DNA of 64,000 nt from Streptomyces iranensis (GTDB lineage: Bacteria; Actinomycetota; Actinomycetes; Streptomycetales; Streptomycetaceae): positions 1 to 64,000 of the forward strand of contig NZ_JAGGLR010000006.1 in assembly GCF_017874715.1 (NCBI RefSeq), in the 5' to 3' direction. Positions 1 to 10,300 of the stretch are shown here, piece by piece. A program made the translations under genes and the position numbers. Within the stretch, counting starts at the first letter, position 1; every line of letters begins with the position of its first letter. Under the pieces are notes generated by a model. It had not been told where the DNA came from and did not search any database. It worked only from the letters and a program-made list of their open reading frames with translations.

Positions 1-3000
1 TCAGCGGCCCCATCGACATCGACCAGAACGAACCGGCCGGGGTTCTCCGACTCGGCCGAGCGCACCAAGCCCCAGACGGCGGCATGAGCCAGATCAGCCA
101 CCGACTCGTCCGTCCCAGCGGCCACAGCGCCCGAGGTCAACAGGACCAGACGCGAGTTGGCGAAGCGGTCGTCACTCAACCACCGTTGCAGCAAACCCAG
201 CGCCTCGGCGGTGGCGCGGTGCGCCGTCTCGGTGGGTGAGGAGCATTCCCCAATCCCGCCCCTTCCCACAACCTGGGGCAAGCCCCAGGACCCCGGACGC
301 CCTTCGGGCGTGTCCTCAAACGCCGGACGGGCTTGAATTGCCGCACCCGCCGTACCAGCTTGAGAAGCCGCAACAGCGTGCGGCACCGCAAGGCTCGCGG
401 GCAGGGCGACCACCACATCATCCGGCAACACCGTGGCGCCGGACTCAACCGCCGTGGCCAGCGCATCCAAGTCGGCATAGGTGTCGAACCGCTGCCCCAC
501 CGACGCCAGACCGAGGACGTCGGACCCCAACAACGCCAAACGCCCGGCCGCACCCCGAGCCGACACCTCGGCCCAATCAAGCCGGTACAACGACTCCTGA
601 CGACCACCCCGCGCACCCTGGATCTGCTCAGCCGACACCGGCCGCAACACCAACGAATCCACCGACAGCACCGCACGCCCCACGCCATCCGCCACCGCAA
701 GCGACACCGCATCCACACCAGCAGCCGACAACCGCACCCGCAACACCGAAGCACCCACCGCATGCAGCGACACCCCGGACCACGAAAACGGCAACCGCGC
801 CCCGCCCTCACCCTCGATCAGACCGCCCAACCCCACCGCATGCAACGCGGAATCCAGCAACGCCGGATGCAAACCAAACGCACCCGCCTCGGCCCGCGCG
901 CCCTCCGGCAGCTCCAGCTCCGCATAGACCTCACCACCCAGCCGCCACGCGGACCTCAGCCCCCGGAACACCGGGCCGTACGCCAGCCCGGCCTCGGCCA
1001 GGCCCTCGTACAGACCCTCGACCGGCAGCGCCGACGCCCCCTCCGGGGGCCACGCCGCCAGGTCGAACGACGCCTTGGGCGCGCCCGAGCCCAGCACACC
1101 CGACGCATGCCGCATCCACGGCTCGTCGACCGCCGCGTCCTCGGACCGCGAGTACACCGTCAGCGAGCGCCGCCCTGAACCGTCGGGCGCGCCCACCGAG
1201 AGCTGGAGCTGGACACCGCCCGCCTCGGGAAGCACCAGGGGCGCCTCCAGCGTCAGCTCCTCCAGCAGATCACAACCGACCTGGTCACCGGCGCGTATCG
1301 CGAGCTCCACGAAGGCCGTACCCGGCAGCAGCACCGAGCCCGCCACCGCGTGATCGGCCAGCCATGGATGGGTGTCCAGGGCGAGCCGGCCGGTGTAGAG
1401 GAAGCCGTCGGAGTCGGCGAGCGCCACCGCGGCGCCCAGCAGCGGATGGTCGGCCACGCCGAGCCCGGCGGAAGACATGTCGCCCGCCCAGTAGCCGGTG
1501 TCGAGCCAGTAGGTCTCGCGCTGGAAGGGGTAGAGCGGAAGGTCGGTGCGGGCCGTGTCCGTCCCGGCGAACACCGCGGCCCAGTCCGGGGAGACACCGT
1601 GCACATGCGCCCCGGCGACGGCGGTGGCCAGGCTCTGGAGCTCCGGGCGGCCGGAGCGCAGCGCGGACACAAGGGTGGCGTCGTCGCGGGTCAGGCAGTC
1701 CTGGGCCATGGCGGTGAGCACACCGTCCGGGCCGAGCTCCACGAACGTCGTGACGTTGCGCTCCTCCAGCGTCCGTACGCCGTCGAGGAAGCGGACGGCC
1801 TCGCGGACGTGACGCACCCAGAAGTCGGGAGTCGCGATCTCCTCGGCGGACACCACACCACCGGTCAGATTCGACACGATCGGAATCTTCGGAGCCTCGT
1901 ACGACAGCCCCTCCGCCACCCGACGGAACGCCTCCAACATCCCGTCCATACGCGGCGAATGAAACGCATGACTCACAGTGAGCCGCTTGGTCTTACGACC
2001 CCGCGCCTCAAAACCGGAAGCAATCGCGACAGCCGCGTCCTCATCACCCGCGACGACCACCGACGACGGCCCGTTGAGCGCGGCGATCGACACCCGCTCG
2101 GTCAGCAGCGGCGTCACCTCGTCCTCCGACGCCTGCACCGCGATCATCGCGCCACCCGCCGGAAGCTCCTGCATCAACCGCCCACGCGCCGCAACCAACT
2201 TCGCGGCGTCAGCCAGAGAGAGCACACCCGCCACATGCGCGGCAGCCAACTCACCAATCGAATGCCCGGAAAGGAAGTCCGGTCGCAGCCCCCACGCCTC
2301 CGAAACCAGCCGGAACAACGCCACCTCAACCGCGAACAACGCGGGCTGAGTGAACCCCGTCCGATCCAGTACCGCCGAATCATCCCCGAACAGGACATCC
2401 TTCAAAGGCCGCTCAAGGTGCGGGTCCAGCTCCGCACACACCTCATCCAGCGCCTCCGCGAACACCGGATAGGCGCCATACAGCTCACGCCCCATCCCCA
2501 GCCGCTGACTCCCCTGCCCCGTGAACAGGAACGCCACCTTGCCACCGGCGACCTTGCCCTCGACCAGCCCGGTCGCTGGCTCCTCGCGGGACAGCGCGTC
2601 GAGGGCCCGTATCAAACCCTCGCGGTCGTCGGCGACGACCGCCGCCCGGTGCTCGAAGGCGGCCCGGCCGATGGCCAGTGAGAAGCCGACGTCGGTGAGG
2701 CGCAGTTCGGGGTGGGCCTCAAGGTGGGCGCGCAGGTTGGCGGCCTGGGCGCGCAGTGCGGGGCGGCTCTTGGCTGCCACGGTCCACAGCGGCAGCGCGG
2801 TGGCGGCGCGGGTCTCGGCGGGGGCGTCGTCAGCCGTCTTCGCGGCTTCTGCCTCCTCCGGCTCCGGCGCCTGCTCCAGGATGGTGTGCGCGTTGGTGCC
2901 GCTGATGCCGAACGAGGACACCGCGGCCCGGCGCGGCTGCCCGGTGTCGGGCCAGGCGCGCCCCTCCGTCAGCAGCGAGACGGCGCCCGCCGACCAGTCG

Positions 3001-4145
3001 ACGTTGGGGGTGGCCTGGTCGACGTGCAGGGTCTGCGGAAGCACCCCGTGGCGCATCGCCATGACCATCTTGATGATGCCCGCGACACCGGCGGCGGCCT
3101 GGGTGTGCCCGATGTTGGATTTGATGGAGCCCAGCCACAGCGGCTGGTCCTCGCCGTGGTTGCGCCCGTACGTGGCGAGCAGGGCCTGGGCCTCGATGGG
3201 GTCGCCGAGCGTGGTGCCCGTGCCGTGGGCCTCGACCGCGTCGATCTGGCCGGGGGCGAGCCGGGCGGCGGCCAGGGCCTGGCGGATGACGCGCTGCTGC
3301 GAGGGGCCGTTGGGCGCGGTCAGCCCGCTGCTGGCGCCGTCCTGGTTGATGGCGCTGCCGCGGACGACGGCGAGCACCTGGTGACCGTTGGCGCGGGCGT
3401 CGGAGAGCCGCTCCAGCAGCAGCATGCCCGCGCCCTCGCCCCACCCGGTGCCGTCCGCCGCCGCCGCGAAGGACTTGCAGCGGCCGTCTGCCGCGAGTCC
3501 ACGCTGGCGGCTGAACTCGCTGAAGGTGCCGGGGGTGGACATGACGGTGACACCGCCGGCCAGGGCCAGCGAGCACTCCCGGCGGCGCAGCGCCTGCGCG
3601 GCGAAGTGCAGGGCGACCAGGGAGGAGGAGCAGGCCGTGTCGATGGTGACGGCCGGCCCCTCCAGGCCGAAGGTGTAGGCGACGCGGCCGGAGGCGATGG
3701 AGCCGGAGCTGCCGTTGCCGAGGAAGCCCTCGACGTCCTCAGGAGCGGAGAACAGCCGGGAGGCGTAGTCGTGGTACATCACGCCCGCGAACACACCGGT
3801 CTGGCTGCCCTGGAGCGAGGTCGGGTCGATGCCCGCGCGCTCGAACGCCTCCCACGACGTCTCCAGCAGCAGCCGCTGCTGCGGGTCCATGGCCAGCGCC
3901 TCACGCGGCGAGATGCCGAAGAACGCCGGGTCGAAGTCGGCCGCGTCGTGCAGGAATCCGCCCTCGTGGACGTACGGCTCCTGGCCGCTGTCCGGGTCCG
4001 GCTCGAAGAGGACGTCGGTGGCCCAGCCGCGGTTGGTGGGGTACGGCGTGGCCGCGTCACCGCCGCGGGCGACGAGCTGCCACAGCTCCTCGGGGGTGCT
4101 GACCCCGCCGGGGTAGCGGCAGCTCATCGCCACGATGGCGATGGG
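1..4145 (-). other. Module F1 (partial): KS-AT(malonyl)-DH-KR structural half
   Basis: KS Cys codon 3630-3632, AT Ser codon 2259-2261, DH His codon 1350-1352 with the canonical Gly (HxxxGxxxxP). The window ends inside the KR structural subdomain, so KR activity and the ACP cannot be judged. If the KR is active, this adds a third conjugated double bond after E2 and E3. Confidence 0.9.
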
Positions 4146-4253
4146 CTCCTGCTCGCGCTCCTCGACCTCGCGCAGCCGCCGCCGCGCCTCGCGCAGGTCG
4201 GTGGTGGCCCGCTTGAGGTAGTCGAGGTACTTCTCTTCGTTCGCCGTCGCCAT
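1..4253 (-). CDS. Gene F: type I modular PKS, N-terminal part (dock-KS-AT-DH-KR...), cut by the window edge
   Basis: The ATG is at 4253, with a GGGGA Shine-Dalgarno 7 nt upstream (4261-4265). The frame stays open to base 1, so about 1417 residues are visible and the rest lies outside. An N-terminal coiled-coil docking segment (residues 1-36, starting [14 protein letters not shown]) should receive the chain from gene E. KS spans about 37-460 with active Cys208 in TACSSSL. AT spans about 570-880 with Ser665 in GHSIGE and a HAFH motif, so it is malonyl-CoA specific. DH spans about 935-1210 with His968 in HxxxGxxxxP ([10 protein letters not shown]). The structural half of a KR follows and is cut at its end. 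The KR catalytic half and ACP are inferred to lie beyond the window. Residues about 1303-1338 are encoded by a repeat element (see 246-341). Expected outcome is malonate extension giving a double bond, conjugated to those from E2 and E3, if the unseen KR is active. Confidence 0.95.
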   Translation of the reverse strand, partial: MATANEEKYLDYLKRATTDLREARRRLREVEEREQEPIAIVAMSCRYPGGVSTPEELWQLVARGGDAATPYPTNRGWATDVLFEPDPDSGQEPYVHEGGFLHDAADFDPAFFGISPREALAMDPQQRLLLETSWEAFERAGIDPTSLQGSQTGVFAGVMYHDYASRLFSAPEDVEGFLGNGSSGSIASGRVAYTFGLEGPAVTIDTACSSSLVALHFAAQALRRRECSLALAGGVTVMSTPGTFSEFSRQRGLAADGRCKSFAAAADGTGWGEGAGMLLLERLSDARANGHQVLAVVRGSAINQDGASSGLTAPNGPSQQRVIRQALAAARLAPGQIDAVEAHGTGTTLGDPIEAQALLATYGRNHGEDQPLWLGSIKSNIGHTQAAAGVAGIIKMVMAMRHGVLPQTLHVDQATPNVDWSAGAVSLLTEGRAWPDTGQPRRAAVSSFGISGTNAHTILEQAPEPEEAEAAKTADDAPAETRAATALPLWTVAAKSRPALRAQAANLRAHLEAHPELRLTDVGFSLAIGRAAFEHRAAVVADDREGLIRALDALSREEPATGLVEGKVAGGKVAFLFTGQGSQRLGMGRELYGAYPVFAEALDEVCAELDPHLERPLKDVLFGDDSAVLDRTGFTQPALFAVEVALFRLVSEAWGLRPDFLSGHSIGELAAAHVAGVLSLADAAKLVAARGRLMQELPAGGAMIAVQASEDEVTPLLTERVSIAALNGPSSVVVAGDEDAAVAIASGFEARGRKTKRLTVSHAFHSPRMDGMLEAFRRVAEGLSYEAPKIPIVSNLTGGVVSAEEIATPDFWVRHVREAVRFLDGVRTLEERNVTTFVELGPDGVLTAMAQDCLTRDDATLVSALRSGRPELQSLATAVAGAHVHGVSPDWAAVFAGTDTARTDLPLYPFQRETYWLDTGYWAGDMSSAGLGVADHPLLGAAVALADSDGFLYTGRLALDTHPWLADHAVAGSVLLPGTAFVELAIRAGDQVGCDLLEELTLEAPLVLPEAGGVQLQLSVGAPDGSGRRSLTVYSRSEDAAVDEPWMRHASGVLGSGAPKASFDLAAWPPEGASALPVEGLYEGLAEAGLAYGPVFRGLRSAWRLGGEVYAELELPEGARAEAGAFGLHPALLDSALHAVGLGGLIEGEGGARLPFSWSGVSLHAVGASVLRVRLSAAGVDAVSLAVADGVGRAVLSVDSLVLRPVSAEQIQGARGGRQESLYRLDWAEVSARGAAGRLALLGSDVLGLASVGQRFDTYADLDALATAVESGATVLPDDVVVALPASLAVPHAVAASQAGTAGAAIQARPAFEDTPEGRPGSWGLPQVVGRGGIGECSSPTETAHRATAEALGLLQRWLSDDRFANSRLVLLTSGAVAAGTDESVADLAHAAVWGLVRSAESENPGRFVLVDVDGAA
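246..341 (-). repeat. Streptomyces-type intergenic hairpin element translated inside gene F
   Basis: The core is the 20-mer at 314-333 (minus strand AGCCCGTCCGGCGTTTGAGG). It is flanked by two perfect hairpins, acgccc-ttc-gggcgt at 297-311 and ctggggc-aa-gccccag at 273-288, then a CCCCGCCCC-like tail. I recall this composite as a ubiquitous repeat between Streptomyces genes. Here it is in frame and free of stops, encoding [15 protein letters not shown] and GRGGIGE. Confidence 0.75.
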
Positions 4254-4260
4254 TACGCCG

Positions 4261-4265
4261 TCCCC
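4261..4265 (-). promoter_or_regulatory. Shine-Dalgarno of gene F
   Basis: GGGGA, 7 nt before the ATG at 4253. Confidence 0.5.
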
Positions 4266-4304
4266 GCGGTGCTGAGGTGAGTCGATGAGCTCTTGTGGAG
4301 CAGG

Positions 4305-7300
4305 TCAGGAGAGCCCGAGCTCGTCGTCGAGGAGATCGAAGATCTCGTCTGCCGTCGCGGACTGGATTTCACGGTCTTCTGCGGTGCTGTCCGTAGCACT
4401 TTGCGTTTCATTCCACTTCGACATGAGGTCGCGCAGGCGGGTGGTGATGCCGGGGCGATCGAGGTCGTCCGGGGCGATCGTGGCGAGGATGGCCTCGAGC
4501 TTGTCGAGCTCCGCGTGAACGGGCTGGTGTCCGGCCGCGCTGTCCAGACCGAGCTCCTCGCGCAGATACCCGGCGAGCGCGGTGGGCGTCGGGTAGTCGA
4601 AGATCAGCGTGACCGGAAGGCGCAGCCCGGCGGCGGCGCCCAGTCGGTTGCGCAGGTCCACGGCGGTGAGCGAGTCGAAGCCGAGGTCGAGGAAGCCTCG
4701 TCCGGCGTCCACGTCGTCCGGGGTGGCGTGGCCGAGGACGGCCGCCACATGGCCGCGGACGACCTCCAGCAGCTCACGGTCGCGTTCGGTCTCCGAGAGC
4801 CCGGAGAGCCGTGTCGCGAGCGAGCCCGCACCCGAGTCGGCCACGGCACCGGAGGTGGCCCCGGTGTCGGCGGAGCGCCGTACGGGGGTGCGGACCAGGC
4901 CGCGCAGCAGCGGCGGCAGCAGCCCGGCGGCGGCCTGGCCGCGCAGTGCGCCCGTGTCGATGCGGATCGGTACCAGCGCGGGCTCGGGCAGGGTGCCCGC
5001 CACGTCGAACAGCGCCAGGCCCTCGTCCTGTCCGAGGGCCTCGAAACCACCGCGCGAGATGCGGGTGACATCGGAGGTGTCGAGGCTTCCGGCCATGCCG
5101 TCGGCCGCCGCCCACAGGCCCCAGGCGAGCGAGCTCGCGGGCAGGCGCTGGGCGTGGCGGTGCTGGGCGAGCGCGTCCAGGAAGGTGTTGGCCGCCGCGT
5201 AGTTGCCCTGTCCCGAGCTGCCGAAGGCACCGGCGGCCGAGGAGAAGAGCACGAACGCGGCCAGGTCCAGCTCGCGGGTGAGCTCGTGGAGGTTCCACGC
5301 CGCGTCCACCTTGGGGCGCAGCACGGTGTCGATCCGCTCACCGGTGAGCGAGCTGATCACCCCGTCGTCCAGGACGCCCGCGGTGTGCACCACGGCGGTC
5401 AGCGGGTGCTCCGCCGGGATGGCCGAGAGGGTGGCGGCGAGGGCGTCCCGGTCGGCGGTGTCGCAGGCCGCCCAGGTGACCTCGGCGCCCAACACGCCCA
5501 GTTCGGCGGTTAGTTCGGCCGCACCCGGGGCTTCGCCACCGCGGCGGCTGACCAGCAGCAGATGCCGCACTCCGCGCTCCGCCACCAGGTGGCGGGCGAA
5601 GAGTCCGCCCAGGGCGCCGGTGGCGCCGCTCAGCAGCACGGTGCCCTCCGGGTCGCCGAGTCCGGCCGGCTCGGGGGTGTCCGCCAGGGCCGGGACCCGG
5701 GCGAGGCGGTAGGCGTGGCCGGTGCCGGAGCGCAGGGCGAGCTGGGGTTCGTCGGTGGCGAGCACCGACGGCAGGGCCCGCTGGGAGGCGTCGGTGCCGT
5801 CGGTGTCCACCAGGACGAAGCGGCCGGGGTTCTCCGACTGCGCGGACTTCACCAGGCCCCACGCGGTGGTGTGGGCCAGGTCGGCGACGTCCTCGCCGGG
5901 TGCCGCCGCGACCGCGCCACGGGTGACGAGGACGAGACGGGTGTCGGCGAGCCGCTGGTCGTTCAGCCAGCTCTGGACCAGGTCCAGGACGTCCCGGGCG
6001 GCGGCCCTCGCGGTGAGGGGCACCGCATCGCCGGTGGCGGGCAGAGGCGCCACGCCGTCGGTGGCGGGCAGGGACGCCGCGCCATCGGTCGCGGTGAGAG
6101 GCGCCGCGCCGCCCGTCCCCGTGAGAGGCGCCGCGCCGCCTGTCGCGGGCAGAGACGCCACACCACCGGGCCCGGTGAGGGGCACCACGACCACGTCGGG
6201 GGCGGACTCGCCACCGTCGAGGGCGGCGGCGAGCGCCGCAAGGTCCGCGTGGTCGTCCAGCCGTTCGCCGCCGACGGTGAAGCCGGTGGCGGCGCCGAGG
6301 GTCACCCAGCGCTCACCGAGCGGGATGTCGGTGGCGGACGCGGACAGGGCCGCCCACTCGGGGCGGAACAGCGACTCGTGGTGCGCGGCGCGCGAGGCGT
6401 CGAGCTGCTCGGCCGCCAGCGGGCGCAGCACCAGGCCGTCGATGGTGGCCACGGCGGTACCGGTGCCGTCGGCGAGGTGCAGCGACACCCCGTCGGCACC
6501 GGGCCGCAGCCGTACGCGCAGCGATGCGGCACCGCCGGTGTGCAGCCGTACGCCGGTCCAGGCGAACGGCAGCCGCGCTCCTTCGCCCCCCTCGGCCTCC
6601 GGGTCGAGGCCGAGGGTGTGCAGGGCGGCGTCCAGCAGCGCCGGATGCACCCCGTACGCGGCGGCCTGCGGCTCGGAGCCCTGGTCCAGCCGGATCTCGG
6701 CGAACAGCTCCTCGCCGCGCCGCCAGGCGGCGTGCAGCCCCTGGAAGACCGGGCCGTAGCCGAGTCCGGCGGCGGCCGCGCCCTCGTAGAACTCCTCGGT
6801 CGCCAGGGCCGTCGCGTCGGCAGGGGGCCAGGCGCTCAGGTCCACCTGCTCGGCGGTGTGCCCGACCGCGGCGCTCGGGGCGAGGAAGCCGGTGGCGTGG
6901 CGGATCCACGGCTCGTCGGCGGGCACGTCCTCCTTGCGGGAGTGCAGGGTCAGCGGGCGCCGCCCGTTCCCGTCGGCCGCCGCGAGCTCCAGCCGCAGCT
7001 GGACGGCGCCCTGTTCGGGCAGGACCAGCGGGGCCTGGAGGGTCAGCTCCTCGACCGTGTCACAGCCCGCCTCGTGGCCCGCGCGCAGTGCGATTTCCAC
7101 GAAGGCGGTGCCGGGCAGCAGCACGGTGTCCATCACGGCGTGGTCGGCCAGCCAGGGGTGGGTGAGCAGCGACAGCCGCCCGGTGAACACGAAGCCACCG
7201 GTGTCGGGGAGTTCCACCGCCGCGCCCAGCAGCGGGTGGTCGGCCGTGCCGAGGCCCGCGGAGATCACGTCCTCGACGGAGATGCCCACGTCGAGCCAGT

Positions 7301-10300
7301 AGCGCTGGCGCTGGAAGGCGTAGGTGGGCAGCTCCACGCGGCGGGCGCCGCGACCGCCGTAGACCGCCGCCCAGTCCGGGGCCGCGCCGCGGACATGGAC
7401 GTGGGCGAGGGCGGTGGCCAGCGCCTGGGCCTCGGGTCGGCCACCGCGCAGGGTGGGGACGAACACCGCGTCGGTGTCGCCGTCCCTGTCGGTCCCGGTC
7501 TCCGTCTCGGCGAGGCAGTCCTCGCCCATCGCGGAGAGCACCCCGTCCGGGCCGAGCTCCAGATACGTGGTCACGCCCTGCTCGCGCAGGGTACGGACTC
7601 CGTCGACGAAGCGGACGGTCTCGCGGACGTGGCGCACCCAGAACTCCGGCAGCCGGATCTCGTCGGCGGAGACGACCGTGCCGGTGAGGCAGGACACCAG
7701 CGGGATCTTCGGGGCGTTGAAGGTCAGGCCTTCGGCCAGCTTGCGGAAGTCCGCGAGCATCGGGTCCATGTGCGGCGAGTGGAAGGCGTGGCTGACGGTG
7801 AGCCGCTTGGTCTTACGGCCCTGCGCCTCGAACGACGCGGCGATCTCCGTCGCCGCGTCCTCATCACCCGCGATGACCACGGAGTTCGGGCCGTTGAGCG
7901 CGGCGATGCTCACCCGGTCGGTGAGCAGCGGCGCCACCTCGTCCTCCGACGCCTGGACGGCGATCATCGCGCCACCGGCGGGCAGTTCCTGCATCAGCCG
8001 GCCACGGGCCGCCACCAGCGCACACGCGTCGGCGAGCGAGAACACACCCGCCACATGCGCGGCGGCCAGCTCACCGATGGAGTGGCCGGACAGGAAGTCC
8101 GCCTTCAGCCCCCACGCCTCCACCAGCCGGAACAGCGCCACCTCAACCGCGAACAGCGCGGGCTGGGTGACCGCGGTGCGATCCAGGGCCTGGGCGTCCT
8201 CGCCGAACAGCACGGTCTTCAGCGGCCGTTCGAGATGCGGGTCCAGCGCGTCGCACACCTCGTCCAGCGCCTCCGCGAAGCGCGGGAACGCCCCGTACAG
8301 CTCACGGCCCATGTCGAGCCGCTGGCTGCCCTGCCCGGTGAACAGGAACGCCACCTTGCCCTCGGTGGCCACCCCGCGCAGCGCCTGCGCCGGGTGCTCA
8401 CCGCGCGCCAGCGCGTCCAGCGCGCCCAGCGCCTCGTCATGGCCCTCGGCCACCAGGGCGACGCGGTGTTCCAGCGCGGCGCGGGTCGTGGCGAGCGAAT
8501 AGCCCAGGTCGGTGAGGGAGGCACCGGGCTCGGCGGCGATCCGCGACCGCAGCCGCCGCGCCTGGGCCCGCACACCGTCCTCCGTACGGGCCGACAGCAG
8601 CACGGGCACGTACGGCAGGGCCTCGGGCTCCGCCGCGGGCTCGTCCGGCTCGGGGGCGGGCGGCTGCTCGATGATGGCGTGGGCGTTGGTGCCGCTGATG
8701 CCGAACGAGGACACCGCGGCCCGGCGCGGACGGCCGCTCTCCGGCCACTCCCGCGCCTCGGTCAGCAGCGACACCGCGCCCGCCGACCAGTCCACATGCG
8801 GCGACGGCTCGTCCACGTGCAGCGTCCGCGGCAGCAGGCCGTGCCGCATCGACAGCACCATCTTGATGACACCGGCCACACCGGAGGCGGCCTGGGTGTG
8901 GCCCAGGTTGGACTTCACCGAGCCCAGCCACAGCGGCTGTTCCGCGTCCCGCTCCCGGCCGTAGGTGGCCAGCAGCGCCTGCGCCTCGATCGGGTCGCCC
9001 AGCGTGGTTCCGGTGCCGTGCGCCTCGACCACGTCCACCTCACCGGTGGTCAGGCGGGCGTTGGCGAGGGCCTGGCGGATGACGCGCTGCTGGGACGGGC
9101 CGTTGGGCGCGGTCAGACCGTTGGACGCGCCGTCCTGGTTGACGGCCGAACCGCGCACGATCGCCAGCACCTCATGGCCGTGTCGACGGGCGTCCGAAAG
9201 CCGTTCCAGGAGCAGCATGCCCGCGCCCTCGCCCCAGCCGGTGCCGTCGGCGGCGGCCGCGAAGGACTTGCAGCGGCCGTCCCTGGCCAGGCCGCGCTGG
9301 CGGCTGAAGTCGATGAACGTACCCGGGGTGAACATCACCGTGACACCGCCGGCCAGCGCCAGCGAGCACTCGCCCTGGCGCAGCGCCTGCGCCGCCAGGT
9401 GCAGTGCGACCAGCGACGACGAGCAGGCCGTGTCGACCGTGACGGCCGGGCCTTCGAGGCCGAAGGTGTAGGCCACCCGGCCGGACACCACGCTGCTGGA
9501 GCTGCCGGTGCCGAGGTAGCCCTCGACCTCGCTGGGGACGGCGTGCAGCCGGGACCCGTAGTCGTGGTACATGACGCCCGCGAACACACCGGTCCTGCTG
9601 CCGCGCACGGACAGCGGATCGATCCCGGCGCGCTCGAACGCCTCCCACGAGGTTTCCAGCAGCAGCCGCTGCTGCGGGTCCATCGCCAGCGCCTCACGCG
9701 GTGAGATGCCGAAGAACGCCGGGTCGAACTCGGCGGCGTCGTGCAGGAATCCGCCCTCGCGGGCGTAGGAGGTGCCCTGGGTCTCCGGGTCCGGGTCGTA
9801 GAGCGCCTCGAGGTCCCAACCGCGGTTGTCCGGGAAGCGGGAGATGCCGTCCTCGCCCGCGGCGAGCAGCTGCCACAGCTCCTCGGGGGTGGTGACCCCG
9901 CCGGGGTAGCGGCAGCTCATTGCCACGATGGCGATCGGCTCGTCGTCGGTGGCGGCCACGACCGGCACCGACGTGTGCACCACCGGGGACCGCTCGCCGA
10001 CGAGCTCGGTCCGCAGGTGGCGGGCCAGGACCTGCGGGTCCGGGTAGTCGAAGATGAGCGTCGCGGGCAGCCGCAGCCCGGTGACCGTGTTCAGCTGGTT
10101 GCGCAGCTCGACAGCCGTCAGCGAGTCGAAGCCCAGCTCCTTGAACGCCCGCCCGGAGCCGATGGTCTCCGCACCGGCGTAGCCGAGCACGGTGGCCACC
10201 TGCGCCCGGACCAGGTCCAGCAGCAGCCGCTCCTGCTCGGGCTCGGACAGCCCGGCGAGCCGCCCGGCCAGGCCGGACTCGCCGCCCGCCGCGACCGCGT

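Noticed and set aside
273..311. The GC hairpins in the captured element as a transcription terminator
   Set aside because: They lie inside a translated module with coding sequence continuing in frame on both sides, and no T-run follows them.
4308..4560. A thioesterase at the end of gene E
   Set aside because: After the ACP there are only about 85 residues of acidic helical docking sequence, with no GxSxG motif.
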